From the NCBI RefSeq assembly GCF_001552275.1, contig NZ_BCQW01000014.1:1-64000 (forward strand): 64,000 bases of DNA, given 5' to 3'. The translations under genes and the position numbers were made by a program. This stretch comes from Amphibacillus sediminis NBRC 103570 (GTDB lineage Bacteria; Bacillota; Bacilli; Bacillales; Amphibacillaceae). The notes beneath the pieces are model-generated. The model was not told the origin of the DNA and did not search any database. It worked only from the letters and a program-made list of their open reading frames with translations. Of the stretch, positions 47,808 through 57,133 are shown in pieces. The stretch's first letter is position 1. Every line of letters starts with the position of its first letter.

Positions 47808-48125
47808 CTTCCCCAAAAGCTATTTTCATTATTCTACTGACGACATGGACGAAATAAATATCAAGATGTATGTCACCAAAGGATTAAGACATTCAAATAG
47901 AGTATTAGACTTTGAGAGCGATCAGTAAAGACGCATAGCTAAAATATATTGGACCATGCGCCTATTTTCATGACTAAAAAACAGGACAAGTCTAAGCCTG
48001 TGTCGCTGCCTATAGTAAGTCTTTCTATAATTTATTATTATTTAAATCTGTGTTTACCTATTACTCAGACTCCGTAAACAAACTCAAAGAAAATCCACTC
48101 ATGCTAAAAATGCTGTTAAACAAGC
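47808..48125. other. spacer between repeat A copies 13 and 14
   Basis: About 320 bases with no convincing gene; the longest open stretch is a 28-codon frame at 47845 without a ribosome binding site. No strong hairpin. Confidence 0.35.
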
Positions 48126-48244
48126 TTATCGCAGTGTAACCGGCACGTTCAGTGGGGGGATAGGAAGTTCGCGACGTCGGTCGCAACGTCTGCACGAGCA
48201 CATCCTATGCGTCGAAACCCCCACTGAACGAAATTTCACTTTAT
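48126..48244 (-). repeat. repeat A, copy 14 (module I only, reverse orientation)
   Basis: Read on the minus strand: ATAAAGTGAAATTTCGTTC, the full inner region with GCATAGGATGTGCTCGTGCA, then CCCCCCACTGAACGTGCC joined to GGTTACACTGCGATAAG. Modules II and III are absent. It lies 14 bases after the metK stop, so it would be in the metK 3' untranslated region. Confidence 0.9.
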
Positions 48245-48258
48245 TATTCTTTTAAACC

Positions 48259-49458
48259 TTAGTCTTTTAATTGGGTTAAGATCGCATCTGCTTTATCTGT
48301 CTTTTCCCATGGAAAAACGACATCGGTACGTCCAAAATGCCCGTAAGCAGCTGTCTCCTTATAGATAGGCTGACGCAGTTGGAGCATGTTAATGATCCCT
48401 GCTGGTCTCAAGTCAAAGACTTGGCGAATAACTTCTACTAATTTGTCTTCTGACACTTTTCCAGTGCCAAATGTATTAATCGAAATCGAGACTGGTTCAG
48501 CAACACCAATGGCATAAGCAAGCTGTACTTCACATGATTCTGCTAATTCAGCTGCAACGATATTCTTTGCCACATAGCGGGCAGCATAGGAAGCTGAGCG
48601 ATCAACCTTAGTTGCGTCTTTACCACTAAATGCTCCACCACCATGACGGGCATAGCCACCATAGGTATCAACAATAATTTTACGGCCTGTTAGACCTGCA
48701 TCACCTTGTGGACCACCAATAACAAATCGCCCTGTTGGATTGATAAAATACTTGGTTTGCTCATCTAGCAATTCTACTGGAACAACCGGGGCAATCACAT
48801 GCTCCTTAAGATCCGCCTGAATTTGACTTAATTCAACTTCAGGATGGTGCTGGGTCGAAATAACAATCGTATCAACCCGGACAGGTTTATTTTGCTCATC
48901 ATATTCAATCGTTACTTGGGTTTTCCCATCTGGACGAAGATAGTCAACTATTTGCTTTTTACGTACGTCTGCCAAACGTTTGGCTAAGCGGTGTGCTAAT
49001 GCGATCGGTAGTGGCATTAACTCTGGTGTTTCATTATTGGCATAGCCAAACATCAAGCCTTGGTCACCTGCACCAATTGCTTCTATTTCATCATCTGACA
49101 TCTTACCCTCACGAGCTTCCAATGCCTGGTTAACACCCGTTGCAATATCTGGTGATTGCTCATCAATTGCGGTAAGTACTGCACACGTTTCGAAATCAAA
49201 GCCGTATTTAGCCCTTGTATAACCAATCCCCTTAATCGTCTGGCGGACAATCTTAGGGATATCAACATAAGTAGATGTTGTAATTTCTCCTGCTACAAGT
49301 ACTAAACCCGTTGTTACCGTTGTTTCACATGCGACTCGCGCAAGTGGATCCTTTGCTAAAATTGCATCAAGGATCGCATCTGAAATTTGATCACTAATTT
49401 TGTCTGGATGGCCTTCTGTTACAGATTCTGATGTGAATAATCGACGATTTGCAGCCAT
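48259..49458 (-). CDS. metK: S-adenosylmethionine synthetase
   Basis: Makes S-adenosylmethionine from methionine and ATP. The 399-residue protein has the family runs [24 protein letters not shown], the hexapeptide GAGDQG with following LMFGYA, and GGGAFSGKD (P-loop-like). Length is normal. The ATG follows GGAAGGGAG. The promoter is at 49646-49674, with a leader of about 180 bases. asnB lies beyond the repeats downstream, as in B. subtilis. Confidence 0.97.
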   Translation of the reverse strand: MAANRRLFTSESVTEGHPDKISDQISDAILDAILAKDPLARVACETTVTTGLVLVAGEITTSTYVDIPKIVRQTIKGIGYTRAKYGFDFETCAVLTAIDEQSPDIATGVNQALEAREGKMSDDEIEAIGAGDQGLMFGYANNETPELMPLPIALAHRLAKRLADVRKKQIVDYLRPDGKTQVTIEYDEQNKPVRVDTIVISTQHHPEVELSQIQADLKEHVIAPVVPVELLDEQTKYFINPTGRFVIGGPQGDAGLTGRKIIVDTYGGYARHGGGAFSGKDATKVDRSASYAARYVAKNIVAAELAESCEVQLAYAIGVAEPVSISINTFGTGKVSEDKLVEVIRQVFDLRPAGIINMLQLRQPIYKETAAYGHFGRTDVVFPWEKTDKADAILTQLKD

Positions 49459-49640
49459 ACTGCTAAATCTCCCTTCCTAGGCAAGATAGGTTGCCTGATT
49501 TCTAATCATATCTATTTGTGCGCGAATAGCCAACTTTATCGGAACTCATGCAGATCTGGCTATTGAACCGATTGCTTTTTTGTGTTCTCTTCTAAGTTGC
49601 TAATCAAGAATAAAATCATTCATGATCGATTGCGTTACGA
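49459..49640 (-). promoter_or_regulatory. long metK leader with hairpins but no recognisable S-box
   Basis: From the predicted start near 49639 to the ATG the RNA is about 180 bases. It holds AATAGCCA paired with TGGCTATT around a loop of about 25 bases, and a small GGCAA-CCTATC-TTGCC hairpin just before the ribosome binding site. I find neither the SAM-I conserved core nor a clear SAM-III (SMK) core, so the leader's role is open. Confidence 0.4.
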
Positions 49641-49645
49641 ATGTT

Positions 49646-49674
49646 ATCGTATCTGAACCGATCGATCTTGTCAA
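49646..49674 (-). promoter_or_regulatory. metK promoter
   Basis: On the minus strand TTGACA (49669-49674) and TACGAT (49646-49651) are exactly 17 bases apart, a near-consensus sigma-A promoter. Confidence 0.75.
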
Positions 49675-50100
49675 TATTAGATTTCATTCAATAGAACAGC
49701 GATGTTATTTTCGAAACAATTCTTTTAGGAATTTACTACAGCCATTCGCAGAAATCGTTATTCTTACCCGTTTATTGATACCTTTAGGAAGCAACCTCAA
49801 ATTTCACATAATTATTCTCCAAACATGAAACAAAACACATGCTAATCAATTATTCCACCATGATTGATGGGCAGTTCGGGTCTCTAGTTTTTAATCCCTC
49901 TATTTCCAAATCAATCATGGGAGTATGAGCATTAGAGCTTATGCCTTGGATCTAAAAGGTCGGGAACGGAACAACAAAGACGTGTTTATGTTTATTCATT
50001 CATCACCATTGAGAATGACCTCTATTAGATGGTATGCTCTAACCTTCCATTACGACACATACCCAATTCGCTTTGCATAGGATAAAGAAAAAAAGCTACC
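49675..50100. other. divergent intergenic region between metK and ytlA
   Basis: No gene. It contains CCATGATTGAT (49858-49868) and ATCAATCATGG (49910-49920), an 11-base perfect inverted repeat with a 41-base loop, which could be an operator pair or hairpin. Nothing else is recognised. Confidence 0.4.
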
Positions 50101-50115
50101 AAAGGGAGTTTTGTT

Positions 50116-51105
50116 ATGAAAAAGTCTTATTTTCTTAGTGTTTTAACCACTTTAATGTTGCTTATGACTGCCTGTGGGCAAGCTGATTCAATGATTAAAG
50201 TAAGGGTTGCAGAGGTTACACGTAGTATCTTTTACGCTCCTCAGTACGTTGCTCTTGAGCTTGGTTATTTTGAAGATGAGGGGCTTGACGTCGAATTACA
50301 AACGATTGCTGGCGGGGATAAGGTGATGATCTCACTGCTATCAAATAACTCTGATATTGGTTTAGTTGGCTCTGAAACGTCTATTTACGTAGCGGCACAA
50401 GGCTCAGATGATCTCGTTATTAATTTTGCTCAATTAACCCAAACAGATGGAACTTTTCTCGTTTCTCGGGAAGCTGTCGAGGACTTTCACTTCACGGATC
50501 TGATTGGCACAGAATTTCTTGGTCAACGCAAAGGTGGGATGCCACAAATGGTCGGTGAATTCGTGCTGAAAAGTCATGATATTGATCCTCACGAGGATTT
50601 AAACTTAATCCAGAACATCGATTTCGCCAATATTGCAAGCTCATTTCTTGCCGGTACAGGCGACTTTGTCCAGTTGTTTGAGCCGACAGCTAGTCAGTTT
50701 GTTAAAGATGGAACAGGTCATATCGTCGCTTCCTTTGGTGAAGCTTCAGGGCAGGTCCCTTACACAGTCTTTATGGCAAAAGAAAGCTATTTAGAGGAGA
50801 ACGAAGCAGTTGTCCTTAAGTTTACGCGTGCACTTTATCGAGCACAGCAATTTGTCGATACCCAGGATCCTAGTGAAATAGCTAAGATCGTTCAGCCTTA
50901 TTTTGCCGAAACGGATACCGAGCTTTTGACCGATTCTATTACCCGTTATCAAGCACAAGATTCATATGCAACTGATCCGTTTTTGGATAAAGCAAGCTGG
51001 GAGCATTTAAAGACGATTATGAATGAGGCAGGCGAACTTCCTGCTGATATCGCTTATGAAACATTAGTCAATACTGAGTTTGCAGAAAAAGTCATCAATG
51101 AGTAA
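50116..51105 (+). CDS. ytlA: ABC importer substrate-binding lipoprotein (YtlA)
   Basis: 329 residues. Signal peptide with lipobox LMTAC, then an NMT1/SsuA-type binding domain (VRVAEVTRSIFYAPQYVALELGYFEDEGLDVEL, GGDKVMISLLSNNSDIGLVG, FLGQRKGGMPQMVGE). The family binds thiamine precursors, sulfonates or similar small organic molecules. The actual ligand is unknown. The ATG follows AAAGGGAG. First gene of ytlA-ytlC-ytlD, with the same order as B. subtilis near ytkD. Confidence 0.88.
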   Translation: MKKSYFLSVLTTLMLLMTACGQADSMIKVRVAEVTRSIFYAPQYVALELGYFEDEGLDVELQTIAGGDKVMISLLSNNSDIGLVGSETSIYVAAQGSDDLVINFAQLTQTDGTFLVSREAVEDFHFTDLIGTEFLGQRKGGMPQMVGEFVLKSHDIDPHEDLNLIQNIDFANIASSFLAGTGDFVQLFEPTASQFVKDGTGHIVASFGEASGQVPYTVFMAKESYLEENEAVVLKFTRALYRAQQFVDTQDPSEIAKIVQPYFAETDTELLTDSITRYQAQDSYATDPFLDKASWEHLKTIMNEAGELPADIAYETLVNTEFAEKVINE

Positions 51106-51119
51106 GGAGGATGGATGGA

Positions 51120-51896
51120 TTGAGTTACTTAAAGTTAAAAGATATTTCACATTATTATTTTAATGAAAAACATTGTACGCACGCACTCGATCATATCTCA
51201 CTTAGCATTGAAGAAGGTAGCTTCACCTCATTGCTAGGACCAAGTGGTTGTGGCAAAACAACTTTACTATCCATAATTGCTCAATTGCTTCAGCCGACTG
51301 AAGGTGACCTTCTTTTAGCCGGTCAACCTTTAATTGAGCAAAAAAACTTAATCGGTTATATGCTTCAACAGGATTATTTATTTCCATGGAAAACCATTAT
51401 CGATAACGTCTGTATTGGTCCGAAAATACGTGGCGAGCTTAATGAAGCAAATCTTAATAAGGCAAAAAGCCTCTTAGCCAAAGTCGGTTTAGATCATGTA
51501 GCGAGCAAATATCCCGAGCAATTATCTGGCGGTATGCGACAGAGAGCTGCCTTAGCTCGCACTTTAATGACCGATCCAACTATCTTACTGCTTGATGAAC
51601 CATTTTCTGCACTTGACTTTCAAACTAAGCTAGATTTAGAGGTTTTCATGATCGAAATGCTTACTACTTATCAGAAAACATCGATATTGGTGACGCATGA
51701 TATTGGTGAGGCCATTGCTATGAGTGATCATATTTATTTAATGAAAACGAACCCAGGTGCCATTCATCTTCACATAAAAGTCCCTGATCAAGTTCGCAAG
51801 CTTTCTCCAATTGAAGCTCGAAAGCACCCCCTTTATCATGAGCTGTTTGATCAGATTTGGAAGGAGATGCATACCCTTGACAACCAAACCAAATAA
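51120..51896 (+). CDS. ytlC: ABC importer ATPase (YtlC)
   Basis: 258-residue nitrate/sulfonate/taurine-type importer ATPase. Walker [11 protein letters not shown]-loop [12 protein letters not shown], signature [15 protein letters not shown], Walker [13 protein letters not shown] and switch histidine [10 protein letters not shown] are all complete. The TTG at 51120 has AAGGAGG nine bases upstream; the ATG at 51111 touches that site and is less likely. It overlaps ytlD by about 20 bases. Confidence 0.9.
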   Translation: MSYLKLKDISHYYFNEKHCTHALDHISLSIEEGSFTSLLGPSGCGKTTLLSIIAQLLQPTEGDLLLAGQPLIEQKNLIGYMLQQDYLFPWKTIIDNVCIGPKIRGELNEANLNKAKSLLAKVGLDHVASKYPEQLSGGMRQRAALARTLMTDPTILLLDEPFSALDFQTKLDLEVFMIEMLTTYQKTSILVTHDIGEAIAMSDHIYLMKTNPGAIHLHIKVPDQVRKLSPIEARKHPLYHELFDQIWKEMHTLDNQTK

Positions 51897-52689
51897 CACA
51901 CATCCAAAGTACGTCGATTATCTTAGGAAACTAAAGCAGGAGAAGCGTCTAATAAAATATTGTCAAATCGCTATTTTTATTGGTTTTTTCTTACTTTGGG
52001 AGGTAAGCAGTCAGCTAAACTGGATCGATCCATTAATTTTCAGTTCTCCTTCTCGCGTGTTGCAACTCCTCTATCGTTATTTGCTGGACGGATCCTTATG
52101 GTTTCATATGCGTATCACTATTTTCGAGACATTAGCTGGCTTTTTAATTGGTACGATAGCGGGGATTCTACTCGCTTTCATGCTCTGGTACTCTAGGCGT
52201 TTTTCGGCAATTATTGATCCCTATCTCGTCGTTTTTAATGCCCTTCCAAAGGTTGCCCTTGGTCCTATTATTATTGTGGCGCTTGGCCCGGGATACGGCT
52301 CTATAATTACCATGGGGGCCATTATCTGTGTTATTGTAAGTGCTCTTGTTGTATACAGTGGCTTCGATGAGGTCGACCCGAACTATCTTAAAGTATTAAC
52401 AAGCTTTGGATCAACGAAATGGCAAAATTTCAAAGAGGTCGTCTTACCTGGATCTCTTCCCACCATCATCTCAACTTTTAAAGTTAATGTGGGTCTATCG
52501 TGGGTCGGGGTGATCGTCGGAGAATTTTTAGTGGCATCAAAAGGTTTAGGCTATCTAATTGTTTATGGCTTCCAAGTTTTTAATTTCACCCTTGTCTTGT
52601 ATAGCCTTGTTGTGATTGCTTTTCTAGCCGCAATTATGTATCAAGGCGTTGCTTATTTTGAAAAGTGGCTGCTAAAGAAACTCAGTTAA
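51877..52689 (+). CDS. ytlD: ABC importer permease (YtlD)
   Basis: 270 residues with six hydrophobic segments and the EAA loop ([37 protein letters not shown]) that contacts the ATPase, as in SsuC/TauC permeases. The start TTG at 51877 has GGAAGGAG upstream, inside the ytlC end. A longer frame from 51811 would lie wholly within ytlC and is unlikely. It closes the ytlACD operon and is followed by a hairpin. Confidence 0.9.
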   Translation: MTTKPNNTHPKYVDYLRKLKQEKRLIKYCQIAIFIGFFLLWEVSSQLNWIDPLIFSSPSRVLQLLYRYLLDGSLWFHMRITIFETLAGFLIGTIAGILLAFMLWYSRRFSAIIDPYLVVFNALPKVALGPIIIVALGPGYGSIITMGAIICVIVSALVVYSGFDEVDPNYLKVLTSFGSTKWQNFKEVVLPGSLPTIISTFKVNVGLSWVGVIVGEFLVASKGLGYLIVYGFQVFNFTLVLYSLVVIAFLAAIMYQGVAYFEKWLLKKLS

Positions 52690-52725
52690 TGGCTAAAGAA
52701 TTTAAAGAATATGGCATGAATGATA

Positions 52726-52757
52726 ATCCAATTAGCTCTTTTAAGTGAGCTAGTTGG
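52726..52757 (+). terminator. hairpin between ytlD and ytkD
   Basis: CCAATTAGCTC and GAGCTAGTTGG pair across an eight-base loop at the convergent ends of ytlD and ytkD. The T run is poor. Confidence 0.55.
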
Positions 52758-53232
52758 ATTTAAACTTAGTTTGAATGTTTAACAAGCTACGCCTTAGCAC
52801 GTCATCCTTCATAATAAAGCTAAAGCGTTTATCATCCTCTATCTTGCTTGGAAGCTGCTTCAATACAATAGGACCTTCTGTTTCATAATAACTCTCTTGA
52901 TCAAGTACTTGAGCGATCTTAGCATAATAAATATTTTTTACTATTGTTTCACTTTTACCCTTGACCATATACTGGCCGATATTATAAAGCTGATCAATTG
53001 TTGCTCCTGTTTCTTCTTTCACCTCTCGGATTGCGGCTTGCTCAGCTGTCTCACCAGTTTCTACTTTTCCACCAGGAAACTCTAATCCTCGACTCCGATG
53101 CTTAGTCAATAGCCAGTTATCCTGATAACGGCAAATCACAAAAACATGCTTAGGTTCCTGTGAAAAGGCGTTAGGTTGAAAAGAAAGCATCACTTCATTA
53201 TTGTAATAATCTTTAAATTTATCCATCACCAT
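52750..53232 (-). CDS. ytkD: YtkD, NUDIX nucleoside triphosphate hydrolase
   Basis: 160 residues. The NUDIX box GGKVETGETAEQAAIREVKEETGA is complete (pattern Gx5Ex7REUxEExGU). YtkD of B. subtilis hydrolyses oxidised guanine nucleotides in a MutT-like role. The ATG at 53232 sits five or six bases after AAGG; an ATG two codons later is an alternative. A longer in-frame TTG at 53244 overlaps the site. It is convergent with ytlD and lies next to a gene of unknown function. Confidence 0.9.
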   Translation of the reverse strand: MVMDKFKDYYNNEVMLSFQPNAFSQEPKHVFVICRYQDNWLLTKHRSRGLEFPGGKVETGETAEQAAIREVKEETGATIDQLYNIGQYMVKGKSETIVKNIYYAKIAQVLDQESYYETEGPIVLKQLPSKIEDDKRFSFIMKDDVLRRSLLNIQTKFKSN

Positions 53233-53240
53233 CGCTACCT

Positions 53241-53843
53241 TCAAATAATTTCTAGAGGTCTTTCTTGTTCTGCTTCAGCCGGTGGATGGTCAATTTCTAC
53301 AATCTCCCAGTCATCTCGATAAGCAAATGTTATTTCAATTTTATAAGTACCATACAAATCAAGATTAGCTTCTTGTGAAATCACCACTGTTCCATCTGGA
53401 TAGTCAAATTGTTCATAGGATTGATCAGGAAGATACCATGGTGGTAATTCAGTTGGAACGATATAAAGTCCATCCTCTAATTCATCATAATAAAAATCCA
53501 CATAGGGTGCAACCACTTCAGGTGAGGCGATACCATCAAAAAGCTTAATCAGTTCTGCTTTACTCGTTATCTCTAAAACTCGGTAATTTTGATCGGTCTC
53601 TTGTACAAGCATTTCCATAAATGCTGTTGTTTTTTCGTCAACTTTTTCTTTCGTTAACTTGGGTCTTGACGGTTCTTCCGCTTCGGTTGCATCTATCCAT
53701 CTCATTTGGTTATAATCCTTCTCCACCATAGCTCGCTGGTAGTTGGTTAGCATACTAATATTTACTGTTTGATTGTTACTATTAAAAGTAAAGAGGAGGA
53801 ATCCTGTAATCACCAGTAAAAATATCGTTAACCATCGCTCCAT
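53241..53843 (-). CDS. hypothetical membrane-anchored extracellular protein
   Basis: 200 residues. The N-terminal hydrophobic segment (WLTIFLLVITGFLLFTF) has no lipobox and probably remains as an anchor. The rest is acidic and rich in aromatic residues (PYVDFYYDELEDGLYIVPTELPPWYLP, DLYGTYKIEITFAYRDDWEIVEID), suggesting a beta-rich domain outside the cell. I do not recognise it. The ATG follows GAGGAG. It overlaps the possible upstream start of ytkD, so they are probably co-transcribed. Confidence 0.75.
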   Translation of the reverse strand: MERWLTIFLLVITGFLLFTFNSNNQTVNISMLTNYQRAMVEKDYNQMRWIDATEAEEPSRPKLTKEKVDEKTTAFMEMLVQETDQNYRVLEITSKAELIKLFDGIASPEVVAPYVDFYYDELEDGLYIVPTELPPWYLPDQSYEQFDYPDGTVVISQEANLDLYGTYKIEITFAYRDDWEIVEIDHPPAEAEQERPLEII

Positions 53844-53975
53844 TTAATTGTCTCCTCACCGCAATTTGTTATTAATTTAACTTTTCCTCTTTATTCCCTA
53901 AGCTAAACATGTTTTTATATTACAACTTCTTAAAGTAATGGAATTCGGTCAATCGAGCTAGCTTTAAATGGCACA

Positions 53976-55205
53976 TTAGCGGCTATGTCCGCCGATTTTA
54001 TTTGCTCTTGCCTTTGCTTGACCGGCATCGAGTAATGAAGAAGCTCTCAAAATAGCAGTTAAACCATAACGCTCTTTTAATTGATCAATGGTATTGGCTA
54101 AATTTTCTTGAGCAATCGGGTCATCGAAGAAAGAAAGTTGTCTGGTTGTTTTTTCTACTAATTTCCCTAAAGATACACCTAGACCGCGGACAGGGTACCC
54201 TTGCCAATGTTTATCGAACAATGCCTCAGCTGCTTGATAAATATCATGACCGAGCTGTGTCGGTTCCGCTAGGGCGATCTGCCGATTAAAGCCCTGTTTA
54301 ATATCAAAGCGGTTGCTTTGCACATTAACCGTTACTGTACTGCCTAAATACTGCTGCTGTCTTACACGACGAGCCACCTCTTCTGTCAGCTCCCTTAATA
54401 CGATCTTAATATCTTGTGGGCTTTGATAATCACGAGGTAACGTCATATGATGACCAATCGCTTTTTGTTGCATATGTGTTCCCTTAACAACTGGACTGTT
54501 GTCAATACCATTTGCTAAACGCCAAAGGACTTCACCATTAATTCCCCAATGCTTACGTAACCATTTAACAGGATGGTTAGCCAAATTGCCAATCGTATGC
54601 AGGCCCATTCGTTGGAGATGCTGGTTCATGCGTCCACCAACACCGAATAAAGCTTTTACCGGGAGTGGCCAAAGTAGCTCTTTTAGATTCGCTGCATTTA
54701 ACTCGGCAATCCCAGATTGATTTTTTTTAGCAAAGTTATCACAGGCCATTTTCGCTAATGCTTTATTAGGACCAATTCCTATTCGGGCTTTTACACCGAG
54801 AGTATCGATAATATCGTCATAAATAAGCTGGGCTAGCTCATCCTTTGTTCCAAATAAGTGCAAGCTATCTGTCACATCCACAAATTGCTCATCAACAGAA
54901 TAAACCTCGACCCGATCAGAGAACTGCTCTAATAGCCTAGTAATTTGATCCGATAAGATCAGATATAGCTGCATATGTGGCCTTACCACCTCAAGATTAG
55001 GACATTTCGCCCGAGCTTGCCAAATTGGTTCAGCTGTCTTGACACCGGCCTTTTTAGCAATTGGACAAGCTGCTAAGACAATTCCACTACGTTGATCAGG
55101 ATCGCCAGCAACAACGACAGGCTTATCAGCTAGTTCCGGATTCCTTACTTTTTCAACTGATGCATAGAAGGCTTGCATATCGACTAAAAAAATAACCCGT
55201 TCCAT
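53976..55205 (-). CDS. Y-family DNA polymerase (UvrX/YqjW type)
   Basis: Error-prone translesion polymerase. The 409-residue protein has the catalytic acidic residues D9 in FLVDMQAFYASVEK and D105/E106 in VYSVDEQFVDVTD. The thumb HhH run is ALFGVGGRMNQHLQRMGL and the little-finger domain lies beyond residue 240. MQAF instead of MDAF at the first metal site marks the YqjW/UvrX branch. A near-C-terminal QLSFFDD run resembles a beta-clamp binding motif. The ATG follows GAGGTG. A LexA-type promoter about 235 bases upstream suggests damage induction. Confidence 0.9.
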   Translation of the reverse strand: MERVIFLVDMQAFYASVEKVRNPELADKPVVVAGDPDQRSGIVLAACPIAKKAGVKTAEPIWQARAKCPNLEVVRPHMQLYLILSDQITRLLEQFSDRVEVYSVDEQFVDVTDSLHLFGTKDELAQLIYDDIIDTLGVKARIGIGPNKALAKMACDNFAKKNQSGIAELNAANLKELLWPLPVKALFGVGGRMNQHLQRMGLHTIGNLANHPVKWLRKHWGINGEVLWRLANGIDNSPVVKGTHMQQKAIGHHMTLPRDYQSPQDIKIVLRELTEEVARRVRQQQYLGSTVTVNVQSNRFDIKQGFNRQIALAEPTQLGHDIYQAAEALFDKHWQGYPVRGLGVSLGKLVEKTTRQLSFFDDPIAQENLANTIDQLKERYGLTAILRASSLLDAGQAKARANKIGGHSR

Positions 55206-55247
55206 ATCTTCACCTCATGGTATTCGAGCTTAGAGCTAGATTTCAAA

Positions 55248-55264
55248 AAATTACTTTAAAGTAA
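55248..55264. other. short palindrome in the polymerase leader
   Basis: ATTACTTTAAAGTAAT is a perfect 16-base palindrome followed, on the minus strand, by six Ts. It could weaken read-through from the SOS promoter, or be a protein site. Confidence 0.35.
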
Positions 55265-55439
55265 TCACATCGCGAAACGTCGTTTTCCAAGTCTGACATT
55301 CGGTCAGCAGGAAAAACAGTTAACAAAAAAATGTGTCAACTTTCTAAATAATCTTTTTAAAATCGATTTCTCCTATAATATTCTTTTACAGTGTATTCCA
55401 TTTCAACTTTTATCATACCGCTAAATAATGACTGTTCTT

Positions 55440-55468
55440 ATTTTATGCGAACATAAGTTCTTGTACAA
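55440..55468 (-). promoter_or_regulatory. LexA-controlled promoter upstream of the Y-family polymerase
   Basis: On the minus strand -35 TTGTAC (55463-55468) and -10 TAAAAT (55440-55445) are exactly 17 bases apart. The spacer holds the Bacillus LexA box AGAACTTATGTTCG (55448-55461), which on the plus strand reads CGAACATAAGTTCT, one mismatch from CGAACNNNNGTTCG. Transcription would enter the polymerase gene after a leader of about 230 bases. Confidence 0.75.
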
Positions 55469-55619
55469 GCTGTAATATTTTCCACAGAAAATCTCAACTT
55501 CAAATCCGAAACGGTGGTAAAGGCAATATTCAAATATGGATCACTATGATTGATGTTAGCATGGCTTGAACTAATTGGTAGAAGTTGGGTGGAGAACATG
55601 GAGTTATATTTTCTAATGG

Positions 55620-55818
55620 AATCAAATGCGCCTTGGCGTATTTGTGCCCATGTTTTCGAGGCTTTGCTCGGTAAAATTCCGCTAAAAATCTGTGGCATCC
55701 GCCAGAGGCTTTTAACTTTATTCAGCCGGTATTTGCCCCCTCACTGAATGGAAGACAAATAGGCATTCATCTCAACACTTTTAGAAGTAGAGGACTTCTG
55801 CTGAATGAAGGTTAAAAC
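55620..55818 (+). repeat. repeat B, copy 2 (reference copy)
   Basis: About 200 bases: ATCAAATGCGCCTTGGCG hairpin, TTGTGCCCATGTTTTCGAGG, AAATCTGTGGCATCCGCC, CTGAATGGAAGACAAATAGG, CACTTTTAGAAGTAGAGG and CTTCTGCTGAATGAAGG. It lacks any reading frame of its own. Confidence 0.8.
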
Positions 55819-55875
55819 AAAACTAGTCTTGGCAGAGGGGAGTATGTGAAAACACTCCGAACAAGCAAATTCTCA

Positions 55876-55963
55876 CTTGTGACTGGCTGAAAGACTCCCA
55901 CTATAAGAAATAAGGGAAGACTTTATTTCTAAGTGGGAGATCCAACAGTCAGTTTCACTTTAT
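55876..55963 (-). repeat. repeat A, copy 15 (module II only, reverse orientation)
   Basis: Read on the minus strand: ATAAAGTGAAACTGACTGTT, GGATCTCCCACTTAG, a loop, ATAGTGGGAGTC, then CAGCCAGTCACAA. The entire outer arm is gone, leaving one hairpin. Confidence 0.8.
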
Positions 55964-56053
55964 TTAAATTTTCTTCAGTCTTTAACAAGACTAACTGTTG
56001 CCAAGTTAGCATCTTATCCGTAAGCGACATCAGGTTTCCAGTCTTTTTAATTT

Positions 56054-56782
56054 TTATGAGGAGGCTTTTTCTTGATCAATAAATAAATAGCCCTTACCTC
56101 GTACAGTTCTAATGTAGCGCGGACTTTTCCGGGTTGGTTCAATCTTCTGTCGCAAACGACTAATAAAGACATCAATAATTCGATCGTTAAGCGTATGGGA
56201 GTCATTTGACAATGCATTTAATAACTCCAGTCGATCGACAATTCGTCCCTTATGTAAAAATAAATAATAAATTAACTCAAATTCTTTTTGAGTCAATTCC
56301 ATTAATTGATTATCCTTATACAGGGCATAGTTGCGTGGATCAAGCATAAGATTACCATTACGCATGAAAGAATCCGTCTCTAAAAAATCTGATTCAGCTT
56401 TTCCGTTAGACGTCAACTCGCTCCGACGTAAAATGGCTTTTATTCGGGCCACTAGTTCTTTGATCCGATAAGGCTTTAATACAAAATCATCCGCACCTAA
56501 TTCGAGTCCTAACGTGCATGTTAATTCATCATTATCTGATGATAATAATATAACGGGTAGCCAGTTATTTGGACCCTGTCTGATTTTTTTACATAATTCT
56601 AAGCCATCAATAGAGGTATCTAAATCAATTAACACAACGGTTAACGTTAACGTCGCGGCAAGGTTTAATGCCTCATCATTATCCTCTGTTTCCCAGGTAA
56701 CAAAGCCATAACTATGGAATGCTTCTCTCAATTCTTTTCGTTGTAATTCGGAACGAGCGACGATTAATACGGTTTGACTCAT
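56054..56782 (-). CDS. orphan OmpR-family response regulator with atypical receiver
   Basis: 242 residues: receiver about 1-120 and an OmpR/PhoB winged helix about 145-238 (LTQKEFELIYYLFLHKGRIVDRLELL, DRIIDVFISRLRQKIEP, YIRTVRGKGYLF). The receiver keeps the lysine (VLKPY), the serine (LLSSDND) and an aspartate pair at D53/D55. It lacks the paired acidic residues that bind magnesium: the usual IVDDE reads IVARSE (A9, R10). No histidine kinase gene lies beside it. Phosphorylation-independent action is likely. The ATG follows GGAGGGG. Confidence 0.9.
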   Translation of the reverse strand: MSQTVLIVARSELQRKELREAFHSYGFVTWETEDNDEALNLAATLTLTVVLIDLDTSIDGLELCKKIRQGPNNWLPVILLSSDNDELTCTLGLELGADDFVLKPYRIKELVARIKAILRRSELTSNGKAESDFLETDSFMRNGNLMLDPRNYALYKDNQLMELTQKEFELIYYLFLHKGRIVDRLELLNALSNDSHTLNDRIIDVFISRLRQKIEPTRKSPRYIRTVRGKGYLFIDQEKASS

Positions 56783-56915
56783 TCAAACCCCTCCAAACAT
56801 TGATCAGCTAACTAAGATTTCAATTTTATTATTTTATTATAAATGTTAAAATTTAAAGAATTTTAAATTGAATGTAAAACTTATGTAAAATATATCGTTA
56901 GCCTAATTCACAACA

Positions 56916-57133
56916 ATAAAGTGAAACTTCGTTCAGTGGGGTTACGACGTATAGGATGTACTCGTGCAGACGTTGCGACACGACGTCGCTAACTTAGTCA
57001 GCTTACTCTCTCCCCCACTGAACGTTAGTTGAACCTATCGGACCGTTACTGGCTGTTGGATCTCCCACTTAGACATAACGTGTTCACTTATTTCTTGTAG
57101 TGGAAGTCTTACTGCCAGTTACACTGCGATAAA
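56916..57133 (+). repeat. repeat A, copy 16 (module III deleted)
   Basis: Outer arm with inner region and module II. GTCTTACTGCCAGTTACACT then ends at GCGATAAAT without the GGGGC module, as in copy 9. Confidence 0.92.

Noticed and set aside
47845-47931. 28-codon frame between repeat copies 13 and 14
   Set aside because: No ribosome binding site, no known motif, and such frames are expected by chance.
49459-49640. SAM-III (SMK) riboswitch before metK
   Set aside because: A GAGTTCCGATAAAG run is vaguely similar, but the ribosome-site-sequestering pairing and the rest of the core are missing.
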